A DNA stretch of 64,000 nucleotides from JAFAYN01 sp963733105 (GTDB taxonomy: Bacteria > Gemmatimonadota > Gemmatimonadetes > Longimicrobiales > Longimicrobiaceae). The stretch lies in contig CAVTCB010000016.1 of assembly GCA_963733105.1 (NCBI GenBank), forward strand, positions 124,001 through 188,000, in the 5' to 3' direction. This document shows, piece by piece, positions 51,766 to 62,142 of this stretch (positions within the stretch are counted from its first letter, which is position 1; the number at the start of each line of letters is the position of its first letter). The notes beneath the pieces were generated by a model that was not told where the DNA came from, did no database searches, and worked only from the letters and a program-made list of their open reading frames with translations. Position numbers and translations under genes: made by a program.

Positions 51766-54753
51766 ATGGCCCGTTCACTCGGCAAGCGACTCCGGATCGT
51801 CCTCGTCCTCGCCGGCGCGCTGGGCGCCGCGGCGCCGCCGCTCGCGGCGCAGGAGACGGGGACCGTCCGCGGCCGCGTCCTCGACGCCGCCACCCGCCGC
51901 CCGATCTCCGAGGCCCAGGTGGCCGTGGTGGGGAGCCCCCGCCGCGTGGTGACCGACAACGACGGCGCCTACTCCCTGGCCGGGGTCCCCTCCGGCTCCG
52001 CCACCCTCCAGGCCAGCAAGATCGGCTACGCGCCCTCCACCGCGCGCGTCGCGGTGGGCGCCGGGGCCGCGGCCTCCGCCGACTTCGCGCTGGCCCCCTC
52101 CGCGCTCGCGCTGGAGGAGCTGGTGGTGACCGCCACCGGGGAGACGCGCCGCCGCGAGATCGCCACCTCGCTGGAGGCCATCGGCGGGCGGGAGATCGAG
52201 TCCGCGCCGGTCCGCAACGCCCAGGAGATCATCGCCGGGCGCACCGCGGGCGTCACCGTGCTGGGGAACTCCGGGCAGCCCGGGGCGGGGGGGACCATCC
52301 GCCTGCGCGGCAACAACAGCATCAGCCAGGGGAACAACCCCATCATCTACGTGGACGGCGTCCGCATCTACAGCGGCTTCACCCCCACCAACCAGGCCGG
52401 CCGCCAGGGCGCCCTCCCGCTCAACGACGTCAAGGCCGACGACATCGAGCGGGTGGAGATCGTCAAGGGCGCCGCCGCCACCACCCTGTACGGGACCGAG
52501 GCCTCCGGCGGGGTGATCCAGATCTTCACCAAGCGCGGCTCCGGCGGGAAGCCGCAGTGGAGCGCCGAGGTGACGGGCGGCGTCAACCAGATGGGGCACG
52601 TGGGCCCGGACGAGGACGCCACCGGGCTCTTCGTGAACCAGTGCCGGGGCGAGGGGCTGGTGCAGTACCCCGACCCCTCCCGGGACGAGGCGGTGCGCTT
52701 CGAGGACCCCACCTGCCCGGGGAGCGGCACCTGGCTGCGCAACGGCGGGGTGCAGCAGTACAGCCTGTCGGTGCGGGGCGGGGCGGAGGCCATGCGCTAC
52801 TTCCTCTCCGGGAACTACTCCGACCAGGAGGGCGTCATCGCCCCCGGCGGCTCCCGCGACGGCGGCTTCCGCGGCAACTTCGGCTTCACCCCCGTGCGCG
52901 GGCTGGAGCTGTCGCTCAACTCCTCGTACCAGAAGCGGAGCACGCGGTGGGTTCCCGACGGGAACAACGCCAACGGCTTCATGCTGAACGTGACGCGCGG
53001 CTTCAACAGCAACTTCCGGCGCCCCGCGGGCTACGACGGACCCAACTGCGCCTCCACCGACCCCAACGTGGCGTGCATCGTCAACGGCGACCTGCTCACC
53101 ACCGACAACACCACCCGCAACGACCACTTCATCACCGGCTTCACCGCGGCGTGGGTCCCCGGCCCCACGCTGAGCAACCGACTCACCGTGGGCTACGACT
53201 ACAACGCCACGCTGAACGAGGCCGTCAACCCGTTCAACTTCGTCCGCACCCCCCGCGGGCAGATCCTGAGCGACGAGTACCAGCGCGCCTTCCTGTCGCT
53301 GGACTACGCCGGCTCGCTCCGCAACGAGCTCCCGGCGAGCCTCACCTCCACCCTCTCCTGGGGCGGGCAGCTCTTCGACGACCGGCGGCGCGTCTTCGAG
53401 GTGGAGGCGTTCGACTTCGCGGGGCCGGGGCAGCCCACCGTGGAGTCGGCCGCCCGCCGCACCGTGCTCAACGACGACCGCGAGCGGGTGGTCAACGCCG
53501 GCGTCTTCTTCCAGGAGGCGCTCTCCTGGAACGACCGCCTCTTCGTCACCCTGGGGATGCGGGTGGACGGGAACAGCGCCTTCGGGCAGGACTTCGGCCT
53601 CCAGACCTACCCCAAGGCCAGCGCCGCCTACGTCCTCTCCGACCACGCCTTCTGGCCCTCCGGGTGGTGGGAGACGCTGAAGCTGCGCGCCGCCGTCGGC
53701 GAGTCGGGGAAGGCCCCCGGCGCCTTCGACGCCGTGCGCACCTGGCGCCCCATCGCCGGCGACGAGGGGCAGCCCGCCGTGACCCCCTCGCAGGTGGGGA
53801 ACCCCGACCTGGGCCCCGAGCGCACCCGCGAGCTGGAGGCCGGCTTCGAGAGCTCCATGTTCGACGGGCGCCTGGCGCTGGACGTGACCGCCTTCAACAC
53901 CGTCACCGACGACGCCCTGGTCCCCGTCACCTACCCGCCCTCGCAGGGGATCCTGGCCACGCAGCTGGAGAACGTGGGGCGCATCCGCAACCGGGGCACC
54001 GAGGTGAGCGTCGTCGCCGGGGTGGTGCGCAGCTCCGCCGTGGACTGGCGGGCGCGGCTCAACTACTCGCGCATCGAGAGCGAGGCCGAGGACCTGAGCG
54101 GGCAGCGGGTGCTGATCGGCAACCGCAACTACGCCGTCGAGGGGTACCCGCTCCCCTCCTTCTTCGGGCGGCGCATCACCAACCCCGACGAGATCGCCGA
54201 CCCGGTCATCGAGGAAGGCGCCTTCATCGGTTCCTCCTTCCCCGACCGGATCGTCGGCGTGGGGAGCAACCTGGTGCTCTTCGGGCGGCTCACCGTGGAC
54301 GTGCTGGGCGAGCTCCAGCAGGGCGGCCACCTGGCCAACTGGATCGGCTACCAGAACGCCCTCCGCGGGGCGTGGAAGCCCTGCCTGGACACCCAGGCCA
54401 AGCTGCGCCGCGCCGCCGCCGGCGACGCGGGCGCCCTCGCCGACGTGACGGCGCGGGAGCGGGCCAAGTGCGCGATCGACCGCACCAAGCAGGACGCCGA
54501 CTTCTGGACCCAGCCGTCCGACTTCTTCAAGCTGCGCACCGCCTCGGTGAGCTACGAGCTCCCGCCGCGGCTGGTCCCCGGCGGGCGCACCGCCACCTTC
54601 ACGCTCTCCGGGCGCAACCTGTTCAGCAGCACCGACTACGACGGGCTCGACCCCGAGTCCACCGACCGCCGCGACGACCCGTTCGGGCGCCGCGAGTACT
54701 ACCAGCTCCCGTCGTACCGCACGCTGCAGGCGTCGCTGCGGGTGAGCTTCTGA
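51766..54753 (+). CDS. SusC/RagA-like TonB-dependent receptor
   Basis: This 995-residue outer-membrane transporter has a signal peptide, then a carboxypeptidase-regulatory-like domain (GTVRGRVLDAATRRPISEAQ). A TonB-box region (ALEELVVTATG) and a plug (IIAGRTAGVTVLGNSGQPGA, PIIYVDGVRIY, VEIVKGAAATTLYGTEASGG) follow, then a 22-strand-type barrel ending in SLRVSF. It imports oligomers with its SusD lipoprotein partner. CAGGAGG precedes the ATG at 51766. Confidence 0.93.
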   Translation: MARSLGKRLRIVLVLAGALGAAAPPLAAQETGTVRGRVLDAATRRPISEAQVAVVGSPRRVVTDNDGAYSLAGVPSGSATLQASKIGYAPSTARVAVGAGAAASADFALAPSALALEELVVTATGETRRREIATSLEAIGGREIESAPVRNAQEIIAGRTAGVTVLGNSGQPGAGGTIRLRGNNSISQGNNPIIYVDGVRIYSGFTPTNQAGRQGALPLNDVKADDIERVEIVKGAAATTLYGTEASGGVIQIFTKRGSGGKPQWSAEVTGGVNQMGHVGPDEDATGLFVNQCRGEGLVQYPDPSRDEAVRFEDPTCPGSGTWLRNGGVQQYSLSVRGGAEAMRYFLSGNYSDQEGVIAPGGSRDGGFRGNFGFTPVRGLELSLNSSYQKRSTRWVPDGNNANGFMLNVTRGFNSNFRRPAGYDGPNCASTDPNVACIVNGDLLTTDNTTRNDHFITGFTAAWVPGPTLSNRLTVGYDYNATLNEAVNPFNFVRTPRGQILSDEYQRAFLSLDYAGSLRNELPASLTSTLSWGGQLFDDRRRVFEVEAFDFAGPGQPTVESAARRTVLNDDRERVVNAGVFFQEALSWNDRLFVTLGMRVDGNSAFGQDFGLQTYPKASAAYVLSDHAFWPSGWWETLKLRAAVGESGKAPGAFDAVRTWRPIAGDEGQPAVTPSQVGNPDLGPERTRELEAGFESSMFDGRLALDVTAFNTVTDDALVPVTYPPSQGILATQLENVGRIRNRGTEVSVVAGVVRSSAVDWRARLNYSRIESEAEDLSGQRVLIGNRNYAVEGYPLPSFFGRRITNPDEIADPVIEEGAFIGSSFPDRIVGVGSNLVLFGRLTVDVLGELQQGGHLANWIGYQNALRGAWKPCLDTQAKLRRAAAGDAGALADVTARERAKCAIDRTKQDADFWTQPSDFFKLRTASVSYELPPRLVPGGRTATFTLSGRNLFSSTDYDGLDPESTDRRDDPFGRREYYQLPSYRTLQASLRVSF

Positions 54754-54775
54754 CCGCGAGCCGAGGAGACCAGCC

Positions 54776-56017
54776 ATGACCCGACGGATCCTTCCGGCCG
54801 CGCTCCTGGCGGGGGCGCTCGCGCTCACCGCCTGCGACGGCCTGTTCGAGGTGGACAACCCGGGCCCCATCCCGGACGAGCAGCTCAACACCCTCACCGC
54901 CATGCCCTCGCTGGTGAACGGGATGTCGGCCGACCTGGCGTTCGCGCTGAGCGAGGTCATCCAGACGCTCTCCATCCTGGGCGACGACCTGTACCACGGG
55001 GGGAGCTACACCGCCGAGGGGCTGTACAACCGCGGCCAGGTGCGCCCCGAGGACATCAACGGCGACTGGGGCGACATGCACCGCGCCCGCTGGGTGGCGG
55101 AGAGCGGGATCGAGCGGATGAAGACGGTGATGGGGGCCGAGTTCGACCGCTCCCCGCTGGCCGCCCGCGCCAACCTGTACGCCGGCTTCTCCAACCGGCT
55201 CCTGGGGGAGAACGTGTGCACCGCCGTGTTCGACGGCGGCCCGGGGATGGACTACAGGGAGCACTTCGTGCGCGCCGAGGGGCAGTTCTCCGAGGCGCTC
55301 CGCATTGCCACCGCCGCGAGCAGCACGCCGCTCCGCAACGCGGCGCTCGCCGGGCGGGCCTCGGTGCGGGCGTACCAGGGGAAGTGGGCCGACGCGTCCG
55401 CCGACGCGGCGCTGGTCCCGGCCGCCTTCACCTACAACGCGCTGTACTCGCTGAACACCTCGCGCGAGAACAACGACCTGGTGTTCGAGACGTACTCCCG
55501 GCGGGAGTTCACCGTCTTCAACACCCCGTGGGCGCGGGTCTTCCGCGACCCGCGGGTGCCGTGGGACACGGTGAAGACCTCCTCCGGGGCGTTGCAGCGG
55601 GGGCAGGACGGGCGGACCACCTTCTTCCAGCAGAAGAAGTACGCGTCGCTGGACTCCGACATCCCGCTCGCCAAGGGGACGGAGATGCTGATGATCCGGG
55701 CCGAGGCGGCGCTGCGTGCCGGGAGCGTCTCGCAGATGATCGGATTCGTGAACCAGCAGCGGGCGGTGTACGGTCTCGTCGCGCTCCCGGCTCCCGCTTC
55801 CGTGGACGAGGCGTGGAGGGTGCTGCAGAGGGAGCGGGGGGCGGTGCTCTGGATCGAGGGGCGGCGGTTCGGGGACCTGCGGCGGTGGTACGCGGAGGGG
55901 AACCGGCAGTTCATGCAGGAGCCGGGGGACCCGCGGCTGGCCACCTGGGGCGAGCGGGCGCAGTGCATTCCCGTGAGCGACGAGGAGCTTCGTACGAATC
56001 CTAATTTCAGGACCTGA
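54776..56017 (+). CDS. SusD/RagB-like lipoprotein
   Basis: This 413-residue lipoprotein has a signal ending LALTAC. It then has the SusD start DGLFEVDNPGPI, TPR-like helices and a typical end with VLQRERGAVLWIEGRRFGDLRRW. It caps the SusC pore. It lies 22 bases downstream of susC. Confidence 0.9.
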   Translation: MTRRILPAALLAGALALTACDGLFEVDNPGPIPDEQLNTLTAMPSLVNGMSADLAFALSEVIQTLSILGDDLYHGGSYTAEGLYNRGQVRPEDINGDWGDMHRARWVAESGIERMKTVMGAEFDRSPLAARANLYAGFSNRLLGENVCTAVFDGGPGMDYREHFVRAEGQFSEALRIATAASSTPLRNAALAGRASVRAYQGKWADASADAALVPAAFTYNALYSLNTSRENNDLVFETYSRREFTVFNTPWARVFRDPRVPWDTVKTSSGALQRGQDGRTTFFQQKKYASLDSDIPLAKGTEMLMIRAEAALRAGSVSQMIGFVNQQRAVYGLVALPAPASVDEAWRVLQRERGAVLWIEGRRFGDLRRWYAEGNRQFMQEPGDPRLATWGERAQCIPVSDEELRTNPNFRT

Positions 56018-56348
56018 GGGGGGTGGGGGCTGGCGGGCCGCTCCGGAGCTGGCAGCCCCGCCGATCTCCGCGGCGAGGTCGGTGCGCCTCGCGAACAGTC
56101 TGCGAGTCTACGGATACGGCGGGAGCACCGCGAACCCGGCGCGCTCTCCGAACGTGTTCTACGGGTACGGCGGTCCTGGAGCGGCCCTCCCCCCCGACCC
56201 CCTCTCCGCAATGCTGGGAGAGGGGGAGAACTTACAGGATGCATCAACCCTCTCACCGAGAATTGGGATGAGGGTCGCTGACGACCTAAGCGAGCGGGTG
56301 AGCGGCCTGCCGTCAACCGAGAAGTGCGGATCGAGCATCTGCTGCAGC
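56018..56348. other. Intergenic with C/G-rich hairpin
   Basis: CCCCCTCTCC (56198-56207) pairs with GGAGAGGGGG (56217-56226), likely ending susCD transcription. Flanks resemble C-rich spacer sequence elsewhere in the window. No gene is seen. Confidence 0.5.
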
Positions 56349-57350
56349 GAATTCCCCGTCCGGCTGTTGCTCGTCTCTCCTCCTCGCCGCCTGCTCCTCC
56401 GGCGACGGCGGGGGGGGCGAGCCCGTCTCCCCCGCCCGGCCCACCCTCCGGCTGACGCTCACCGGCCTGCGCGCGCTCGATCCCGTGCGTGAAGGCGGAG
56501 TACGAGCTGTGGGTGGTGGAGCGGGACGGGACGCCGAGGTCGGCGGGGAAGCTGGCGCCGCCCGCGTCGGGGACGCGTCGAGGTCGCGTCGCCTGTCGCC
56601 GCTCCCGCCGCGGTGGAGGTCACCGTGGAGGCGCCGGGGGACCGCGACCCCGCGCCGTCGCGGCAGAAGCTGCTGCGGGGCGCGTTCCGCGGGGGGACGG
56701 CGGAGCTGTCCGTGGTGGGCGCGGTCACGGCTACCGACGTGCCGCTGCGGGAGCGGCCGGGGCAGTTCACCATGTTCACCCCCAGCGACAACCACCTCAA
56801 CGGCTACCCGTCCTCCGAGAGCGCCGGGATCTGGCTCTTCAACATGGCCCCGCGCCAGACCGAGCAGGGGGACATGTGGGTGCGGCTCGCACCCCTGCGC
56901 GACGGGTGGATCTACGAGGGGTGGATGGTGCGCGACCTGGACTCGCCCGGCGCCGTGTGGCTCTCCTACGGCAAGTTCCTCCCCGAGGGGACCGGCGCCG
57001 TCAGCCAGCGCGACGACACCGGGTGGGGACCCTTCTCCGGAGTGGTCGACTTCCTCAAGGGGGAGGAGGAGTTCCCGGGGGACGACTGGATCTCCAACCC
57101 GCTCGGCCTCGCCGTGCCGGGGAACCTCCCGCTCCCGCTCGACCTGCGCGAGACCGACGCGGCGGGGAACGGACGCTGGACGCACGTCATCACCATCGAG
57201 CCGCTCACCGACCGCGGGGAAAGGATGACCACCGAGCGCCCCTTCCTCCTCCGCCCCTACCGCGACCCGTTCGGCACCGCCGGACCCGGGATTCCGCGCG
57301 CCATCACCCTCCGCGACCGCGGGCCGGTCGGGACGGCGACGCTCCGGTGA
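56349..57350 (+). pseudogene. Lipoprotein with several frameshifts
   Basis: A lipobox (SLLLAACSSGDGG) and RPTLRLTLTGLRALDP start the gene in one frame. KAEYELWVVERDGTPRSAGK follows in the next, after about 56488. VEVTVEAPGDRD and the rest to the stop follow in a third, after about 56577. No start codon fits the first frame, suggesting another indel before the lipobox. The C-terminal 240 residues look like an intact secreted beta domain (FTMFTPSDNHLNGYPSSESA, IWLFNMAP, GWIYEGWMV). No family is recognised. Confidence 0.6.
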
Positions 57351-58759
57351 GGGCCGCGCGCACCGTCCTCGCCTTCGCGCTCCTCCTCGCGGCGGCGGGG
57401 TGCGGCGATTCCCCCACCTCTCCCGACCGGGACGGGGGGCGCTGGGCCACCTGGGTGCTCGCCTCCGGCGACGCGCTCCGCCCGCCGCCTCCGCCCGCCG
57501 AGGGGTCGGAGGAGGCGCTGCGGGAGCTGGAGGAGGTGGTGCGGCTCCAGGCCGTCTCCTCCGCCGGGCGGGCCGAGGTGGAGGCGTGGGACGGGCTCCC
57601 CACCGCCCCCTGGACCCGCCGCGGCGTGGAGCTGCTCGACTTCTACTGGCCCCTTCTCCCCGACGTCCGCACCGCCACCCCCGCGCGCGCCTCGCGCACC
57701 ATGGCGCTCCTGCACGTCGCCATGTACGATGCCCTGGTGGCCGCGTGGGACGCCAAGCACGCCTACGGCCGGCAGGCCCCGTCCGAGGCGGACGGGCGGG
57801 TGCGGCGGTGGGCCGCGCGCTCCGCGCTCCCCAGCTACCCTTCCGAGCACGCCGTCGCGGCCGCCGCCGCCGCCGAGGTGCTGGCGTACGCCTTCCCGGG
57901 GGAGGACGCCGCCGCCTTCCGGGCCGCCGCGCGCCGGGCGGGGGAGTCGCGCATCCTGGGCGGCGCCGCGCGCCGCAGCGACGTGGAGGCCGGGCTGGCG
58001 CTCGGGCGCGCCGCCGCCCTGCGCGTCCTGGAGCGGGCGCGGGAGGACGGCTCCGCCGCCCCCTGGACCGGCACCGTCCCCGCCGGGGCGGGGATGTGGC
58101 AGCCCACGCCGCCGCGTCGCGTCGCCTCCCCCTTCGACCCCGGCGCGGGCTCCTGGCGCACCTGGGTGCTCCCGCGCGGCGACGCCTTCCGCCCCGCGCC
58201 GCCCCCGGCGCCGGGCTCCCCGTCCTTCGAGCGCGACCTCGCGGAGCTGCGCGCGCTGGGGACCGGGCGCACCCCGGCGCAGGCGGACGCCGCGCGCTAC
58301 TGGGCCACCGATGCCCCCTCCACCCGCTGGGAGCTGCTCATGGCCGACGAGGTGGAGCGCCGCGGCTGGACCCCCCTGCGCGCCGCGCGGGCGCAGGCGC
58401 TGGCGAGCGTCGCCATGTACGACGCCTTCGTGGCGTGCTGGGACGCCAAGTTCCACTACTGGATCGCCCGCCCCCTCACCATGGCCCCCGACCTCCGCAC
58501 CGTGTTCTCCACCCCGCCCTTTCCCAGCTACCCGTCCGGGCACTCCACCATCTCCTCCGCCGCGGCCGAGGTGTTCGCGGAGCTCTTCCCCGACCGCGCG
58601 CGGGAGTACCGGGCAAAGGCCGAGGAAGCTTCCTTCTCCCGCGTGTGGGCCGGGGTGCACTACCGCTTCGACGTGCTGGCGGGGGAGGAGCTGGGAGGGA
58701 GGGTGGGGCGCGCGGTGGTGGAGCGCGCCCGGCGCGACGGCGCGGGGGTGCCGCAGTGA
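57347..58759 (+). CDS. Vanadium haloperoxidase/PAP2-like lipoprotein
   Basis: This 470-residue lipoprotein (LLAAAGC) has a PAP2/haloperoxidase core. It includes K-x6-R-P in KFHYWIARPLTM, the PSYPSGHSTISSA active-site loop and SRVWAGVHYRFDVLAGEE with the vanadate/phosphate histidine. An earlier LPSYPSEHAVAAAAAAEVL is a duplicated, degenerate half. It overlaps the broken lipoprotein by GTGA. It is distinct from the haloperoxidase at 3688. Confidence 0.85.
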   Translation: MRAARTVLAFALLLAAAGCGDSPTSPDRDGGRWATWVLASGDALRPPPPPAEGSEEALRELEEVVRLQAVSSAGRAEVEAWDGLPTAPWTRRGVELLDFYWPLLPDVRTATPARASRTMALLHVAMYDALVAAWDAKHAYGRQAPSEADGRVRRWAARSALPSYPSEHAVAAAAAAEVLAYAFPGEDAAAFRAAARRAGESRILGGAARRSDVEAGLALGRAAALRVLERAREDGSAAPWTGTVPAGAGMWQPTPPRRVASPFDPGAGSWRTWVLPRGDAFRPAPPPAPGSPSFERDLAELRALGTGRTPAQADAARYWATDAPSTRWELLMADEVERRGWTPLRAARAQALASVAMYDAFVACWDAKFHYWIARPLTMAPDLRTVFSTPPFPSYPSGHSTISSAAAEVFAELFPDRAREYRAKAEEASFSRVWAGVHYRFDVLAGEELGGRVGRAVVERARRDGAGVPQ

Positions 58760-59649
58760 GGGTGGCGGCCGCGCTCCTCGCGCTCGCCCTGGCCGCGTGC
58801 GGGACGGGCGCGCCCGCCGCGTCCCCGGTCCCCGGGGGCGGGCGCGGGCACCTGCTGATCGTGGGCGGGGGGACGCAGCCGCCGGAGCTGGTGGCGCGCT
58901 TCGTGGAGCTGGCGGGCGGTCCGGGACGGGCGCGGATCGCCGTGCTCCCCATGGCCTCAGAGGAGGCCGAGGCGGGCGGGCGCGAGAAGGCCGAGCAGCT
59001 CCGTGCCCTCGGCGCCGACGCCTTCTCCCTGAACCTGACCCGCGCCCAGGCCCGCACCGACTCCGCCGCGCGGCTCCTGGACGGGGTCACCGGCGTCTGG
59101 TTCTCCGGCGGGGACCAGGGGCGCCTCACCGCCGTCCTCCTGGACACCCCCGTGCTGGACGCCATCCGGCGCCGCCACCGGGAGGGGGCCGTGGTCGCGG
59201 GGACCTCGGCGGGAGCGGCGGTGATGTCCGACTCCATGCTCACGGGCGCGCAGTTCCGCCCCGGCGTGGACACCGCCGGCTACTACGGCGACGAGTACCC
59301 GCGCGTGGCCCGCGGCTCCGTGCAGCTCGCGCCCGGCTTCGGCTTCCTCCCCGGCACCCTGGTGGACCAGCACTTCCTCCGGCGCGAGCGCCACAACCGG
59401 CTCCTCAGCGTCGTGCTGGAGCGCCCCTCCGTGATCGGCGTGGGGATCGACGAGTCCACCGCGCTCCAGGTGCGCCCCGACGGGCGCTGGGAGGTGGTGG
59501 GCGCCAGCGCCGCCCTGGTCGTCGACGCGCGCCCCGCCCGCGTCACCCCCGCCGCCGCCCCGGTCCTGGGGGCCGCGGACGTGCGGATGCACCTCCTCCC
59601 GGCCGGGAGCACCTTCGACCCGCGCACCGGCCGCGCAACGCTCCCCTGA
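58756..59649 (+). CDS. Cyanophycinase-like serine peptidase (S51), lipoprotein
   Basis: This 297-residue protein has a lipobox ALAAC. The S51 elbow is S151 in VVAGTSAGAAVMSDSML, with LIVGGGTQPPELVARF, VWFSGGDQGRL, and HFLRRERHNRL (H and R). Such enzymes cut cyanophycin or beta-aspartyl peptides. Here it is exported. It is translationally coupled to the preceding gene (GTGA). Confidence 0.87.
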   Translation: MRVAAALLALALAACGTGAPAASPVPGGGRGHLLIVGGGTQPPELVARFVELAGGPGRARIAVLPMASEEAEAGGREKAEQLRALGADAFSLNLTRAQARTDSAARLLDGVTGVWFSGGDQGRLTAVLLDTPVLDAIRRRHREGAVVAGTSAGAAVMSDSMLTGAQFRPGVDTAGYYGDEYPRVARGSVQLAPGFGFLPGTLVDQHFLRRERHNRLLSVVLERPSVIGVGIDESTALQVRPDGRWEVVGASAALVVDARPARVTPAAAPVLGAADVRMHLLPAGSTFDPRTGRATLP

Positions 59650-59660
59650 CCCGCGACGAC

Positions 59661-61253
59661 ATGCGACGCCCCGTGCTCCTCCTGGCCTGCGCCCTCCTGG
59701 CGCTGCAGGCGTCCCCCGGCTCCGCCCAGCGGCGCCCCTCCCCCGACCGGCTCAGGCGGGAGGTGGCCGCGGAGGTGGCCGGCCTGCAGAAGCTGTCGCA
59801 GGAGATCACCGACATGGTGTTCTCCTTCTCCGAGCTGGGCTTCGAGGAGCGCTGGACCGCCGACTACCTCACCGGCGTCCTTGGCCGGGAAGGGTTCCGC
59901 GTGGAGCGGGGGTGCGCCGGGATGCCCACCTGCTACGTGGCGAGCTGGGGGAGCGGGAAGCCCGTCATCGGGATCATGGGCGACATCGACGGGCTCCCCG
60001 AGACCTCGCAGAAGCCCGGCGTGGCCTACCGCGACCCGCTCATCCCCGGCGGCCCCGGGCACGGCGAAGGGCACAACAGCGCCCCGGCCGTGGACGTGGT
60101 GGCGGCCATCGCCGTCAAGCGGGTGATGGAGCGGCACGGCCTCCCCGGGGAGATCCGCGTCATCCCCGGCGTGGCCGAGGAGCTGGTGGCGAGCCGCACC
60201 TACATGGTGACCGCGGGGATGTTCCGGGACATGGACGCCATGCTCTCCACCCACGTGGACAGCGACTTCCGCACGGCGTGGGGGATCAACGGGTCGGGGC
60301 TGGTCTCCACCAGCTACACCTTCGGCGGCCGGTCGGCGCACAGCGCGGGCGCCCCCTGGTCGGGGCGGAGCGCCCTGGACGCCGTGGAATTGATGAACGT
60401 GGGGTGGAACTACCGGCGCGAGCACCTGCGCCTCCAGCAGCGCTCGCACTACACCATCCCCAACGGCGGGAGCCAGCCCAACGTGGTCCCCTCCGAGGCC
60501 ACCGTCTGGTACTACTTCCGCGAGCTGGACTACCCGAAGATCGTGGCGCTGCACGCCCTGGGCGACACCATGGCGCGGGCCGCCGCCCTGATGACCTCCA
60601 CCACCTTCACCGAGCGCGTGTACGGCTCCGCCTGGCCGCAGACTTACAACCGCCCCCTCGCCGAGCGGATGCACGCCAACATCCTGGCCGTCGGGATGCC
60701 GCAGTGGTCCGAGGCCGACCAGGCGCTCGCCCGGGCGGTGCAGCGGGAGGTGGGGGCGGACAGCGTCACCGGGCTGCGCACCGCGGTGCGGCGCGAGCTG
60801 GAGGAGGCCCGGCAGGGGACCGGCGGCGGGAGCGACGACATCGCCGAGGTGTCGTGGAACGTCCCCACGGTGCGGCTCCGCTACCCCGCCAACATCCCCG
60901 GGCTCCCCGGGCACAACTGGGCCAACGCCATCTCCATGGCCACCCCCATCGCCCACAAGGGCGCCAACCACGGCTCGCGGGTGGTCGCCATGACCGCCGT
61001 GGATCTGCTGGTGGACGCCGACCTGCGGGCCGAGGCGTGGCGCTACTTCCGCGAGGTGCAGACCCGCGACGCGAAGTGGGTGTCGCTGATCCCCGCGGGG
61101 ACCGAGCCGCCCACCTTCCTGAACCAGGAGCGCATGGCCCGCTACCGCCCGCAGCTGGAGAAGCTGAAGTACGACCCCTCCCGCTACGCCACCTACCTGG
61201 AGCAGCTCGGGATCGAGTACCCCACGCTGACCCGGCCCGGGGTGCCCCGGTGA
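59661..61253 (+). CDS. Secreted M20 amidohydrolase (AbgB-like)
   Basis: This 530-residue protein has a signal peptide (ASPGSAQ). M20 motifs include GIMGDIDGLPETSQ, GPGHGEGHNSAP for the bridging residues, PGVAEELVASRTY, and a long lid domain. The C-terminus has PGHNWANAISMATPIAHKG. It resembles aminobenzoyl-glutamate or dipeptide hydrolases. It overlaps the aminotransferase start by four bases. Confidence 0.85.
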   Translation: MRRPVLLLACALLALQASPGSAQRRPSPDRLRREVAAEVAGLQKLSQEITDMVFSFSELGFEERWTADYLTGVLGREGFRVERGCAGMPTCYVASWGSGKPVIGIMGDIDGLPETSQKPGVAYRDPLIPGGPGHGEGHNSAPAVDVVAAIAVKRVMERHGLPGEIRVIPGVAEELVASRTYMVTAGMFRDMDAMLSTHVDSDFRTAWGINGSGLVSTSYTFGGRSAHSAGAPWSGRSALDAVELMNVGWNYRREHLRLQQRSHYTIPNGGSQPNVVPSEATVWYYFRELDYPKIVALHALGDTMARAAALMTSTTFTERVYGSAWPQTYNRPLAERMHANILAVGMPQWSEADQALARAVQREVGADSVTGLRTAVRRELEEARQGTGGGSDDIAEVSWNVPTVRLRYPANIPGLPGHNWANAISMATPIAHKGANHGSRVVAMTAVDLLVDADLRAEAWRYFREVQTRDAKWVSLIPAGTEPPTFLNQERMARYRPQLEKLKYDPSRYATYLEQLGIEYPTLTRPGVPR

Positions 61254-62122
61254 GCGGCATCGTCTACCTGAACGGTGAGCTCCTCCCCCGCGAGCGGGCC
61301 GTGGTCTCCGTGGACGACCGCGGCTTCACCTTCGGCGACGGGGTCTACGAGGTGATGCGCGCCCTGGACGGGCGCTTCTTCCAGGCCGGGCCGCACCTGG
61401 CGCGCCTCCGGGACGGCCTCCGCGGGCTGGAGATCGAGGGGGGGAGCGGCACCTCCTCCGACACCCTCCTCTCCCTGGCCCGTCGGCTCCTGGAGGAGAA
61501 CGGGCTGGGCGAGGGGCATGCCACGGTGTACCTCCAGGTCACCCGCGGCGCGGCGCCTCGCACCCACTACTTCCCCCCCGCGGGGACCGCGCCCACCGTG
61601 TACCTGTCCGCCGCCCGCCTCGTCCCGCCGGCGGCGCAGTGCGAGCGCGGCGGCGAGGCCGTCACCCACCCCGACCTCCGCTGGGCCCGCTGCGACCTCA
61701 AGACCGTCAACCTCCTCCCCAACGTCCTCGCCAAGCAGGCCGCCGTGGCGGCCGGGGCCACGGAGGCCGTGCTGGTGCGCGACGGAGTGGTCACCGAGGG
61801 GTCGCACACCACCGTGTTCGCCGTGGTCGGGGGGGAGCTGCGCACGCACCCCCTCTCCCCCCGCATCCTCCCCGGCGTCACCCGCGACCTCCTCCTCCGC
61901 GTCGCCGCGGAGCGGGGGATCGCCGCGCGCGAGGAGGCGGTGCGCGTGGAGGAGCTGGCCCGCGCCGACGAGCTGCTGGTGTGCGGCACCACCACGGACG
62001 TCACCCCCATCGTGCGGCTGGACGGCCGCCCCGTCGGGGAGGGGCGCCCCGGCCCCGTCGCGCGGGCGCTGTACGAGGGTCTGCTGGAGCGGATGGCGGG
62101 CCCCGTCCCCGCCGGCGAATGA
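61250..62122 (+). CDS. dat: D-amino-acid aminotransferase
   Basis: This 290-residue class IV PLP enzyme starts with GIVYLNGELLPRERAVVSVDDRG. It has K151 in DLKTVNLLPNVLAKQAA and the EGSHTTVFAVVGGEL loop. D-amino-acid transaminases feed D-Glu or D-Ala metabolism. GTG overlaps the preceding stop. In this locus it could process amino acids released by the peptidases. Confidence 0.88.
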   Translation: MSGIVYLNGELLPRERAVVSVDDRGFTFGDGVYEVMRALDGRFFQAGPHLARLRDGLRGLEIEGGSGTSSDTLLSLARRLLEENGLGEGHATVYLQVTRGAAPRTHYFPPAGTAPTVYLSAARLVPPAAQCERGGEAVTHPDLRWARCDLKTVNLLPNVLAKQAAVAAGATEAVLVRDGVVTEGSHTTVFAVVGGELRTHPLSPRILPGVTRDLLLRVAAERGIAAREEAVRVEELARADELLVCGTTTDVTPIVRLDGRPVGEGRPGPVARALYEGLLERMAGPVPAGE

Positions 62123-62142
62123 CGCCTTCCCGGAGAGAACCG

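Noticed and set aside
56082..56492. 136-residue plus-strand frame before the broken lipoprotein
   Set aside because: It begins in C/G-rich spacer DNA, has no ribosome site and reads as Arg/Pro-rich low complexity. Only its end touches the lipoprotein signal region in another frame.
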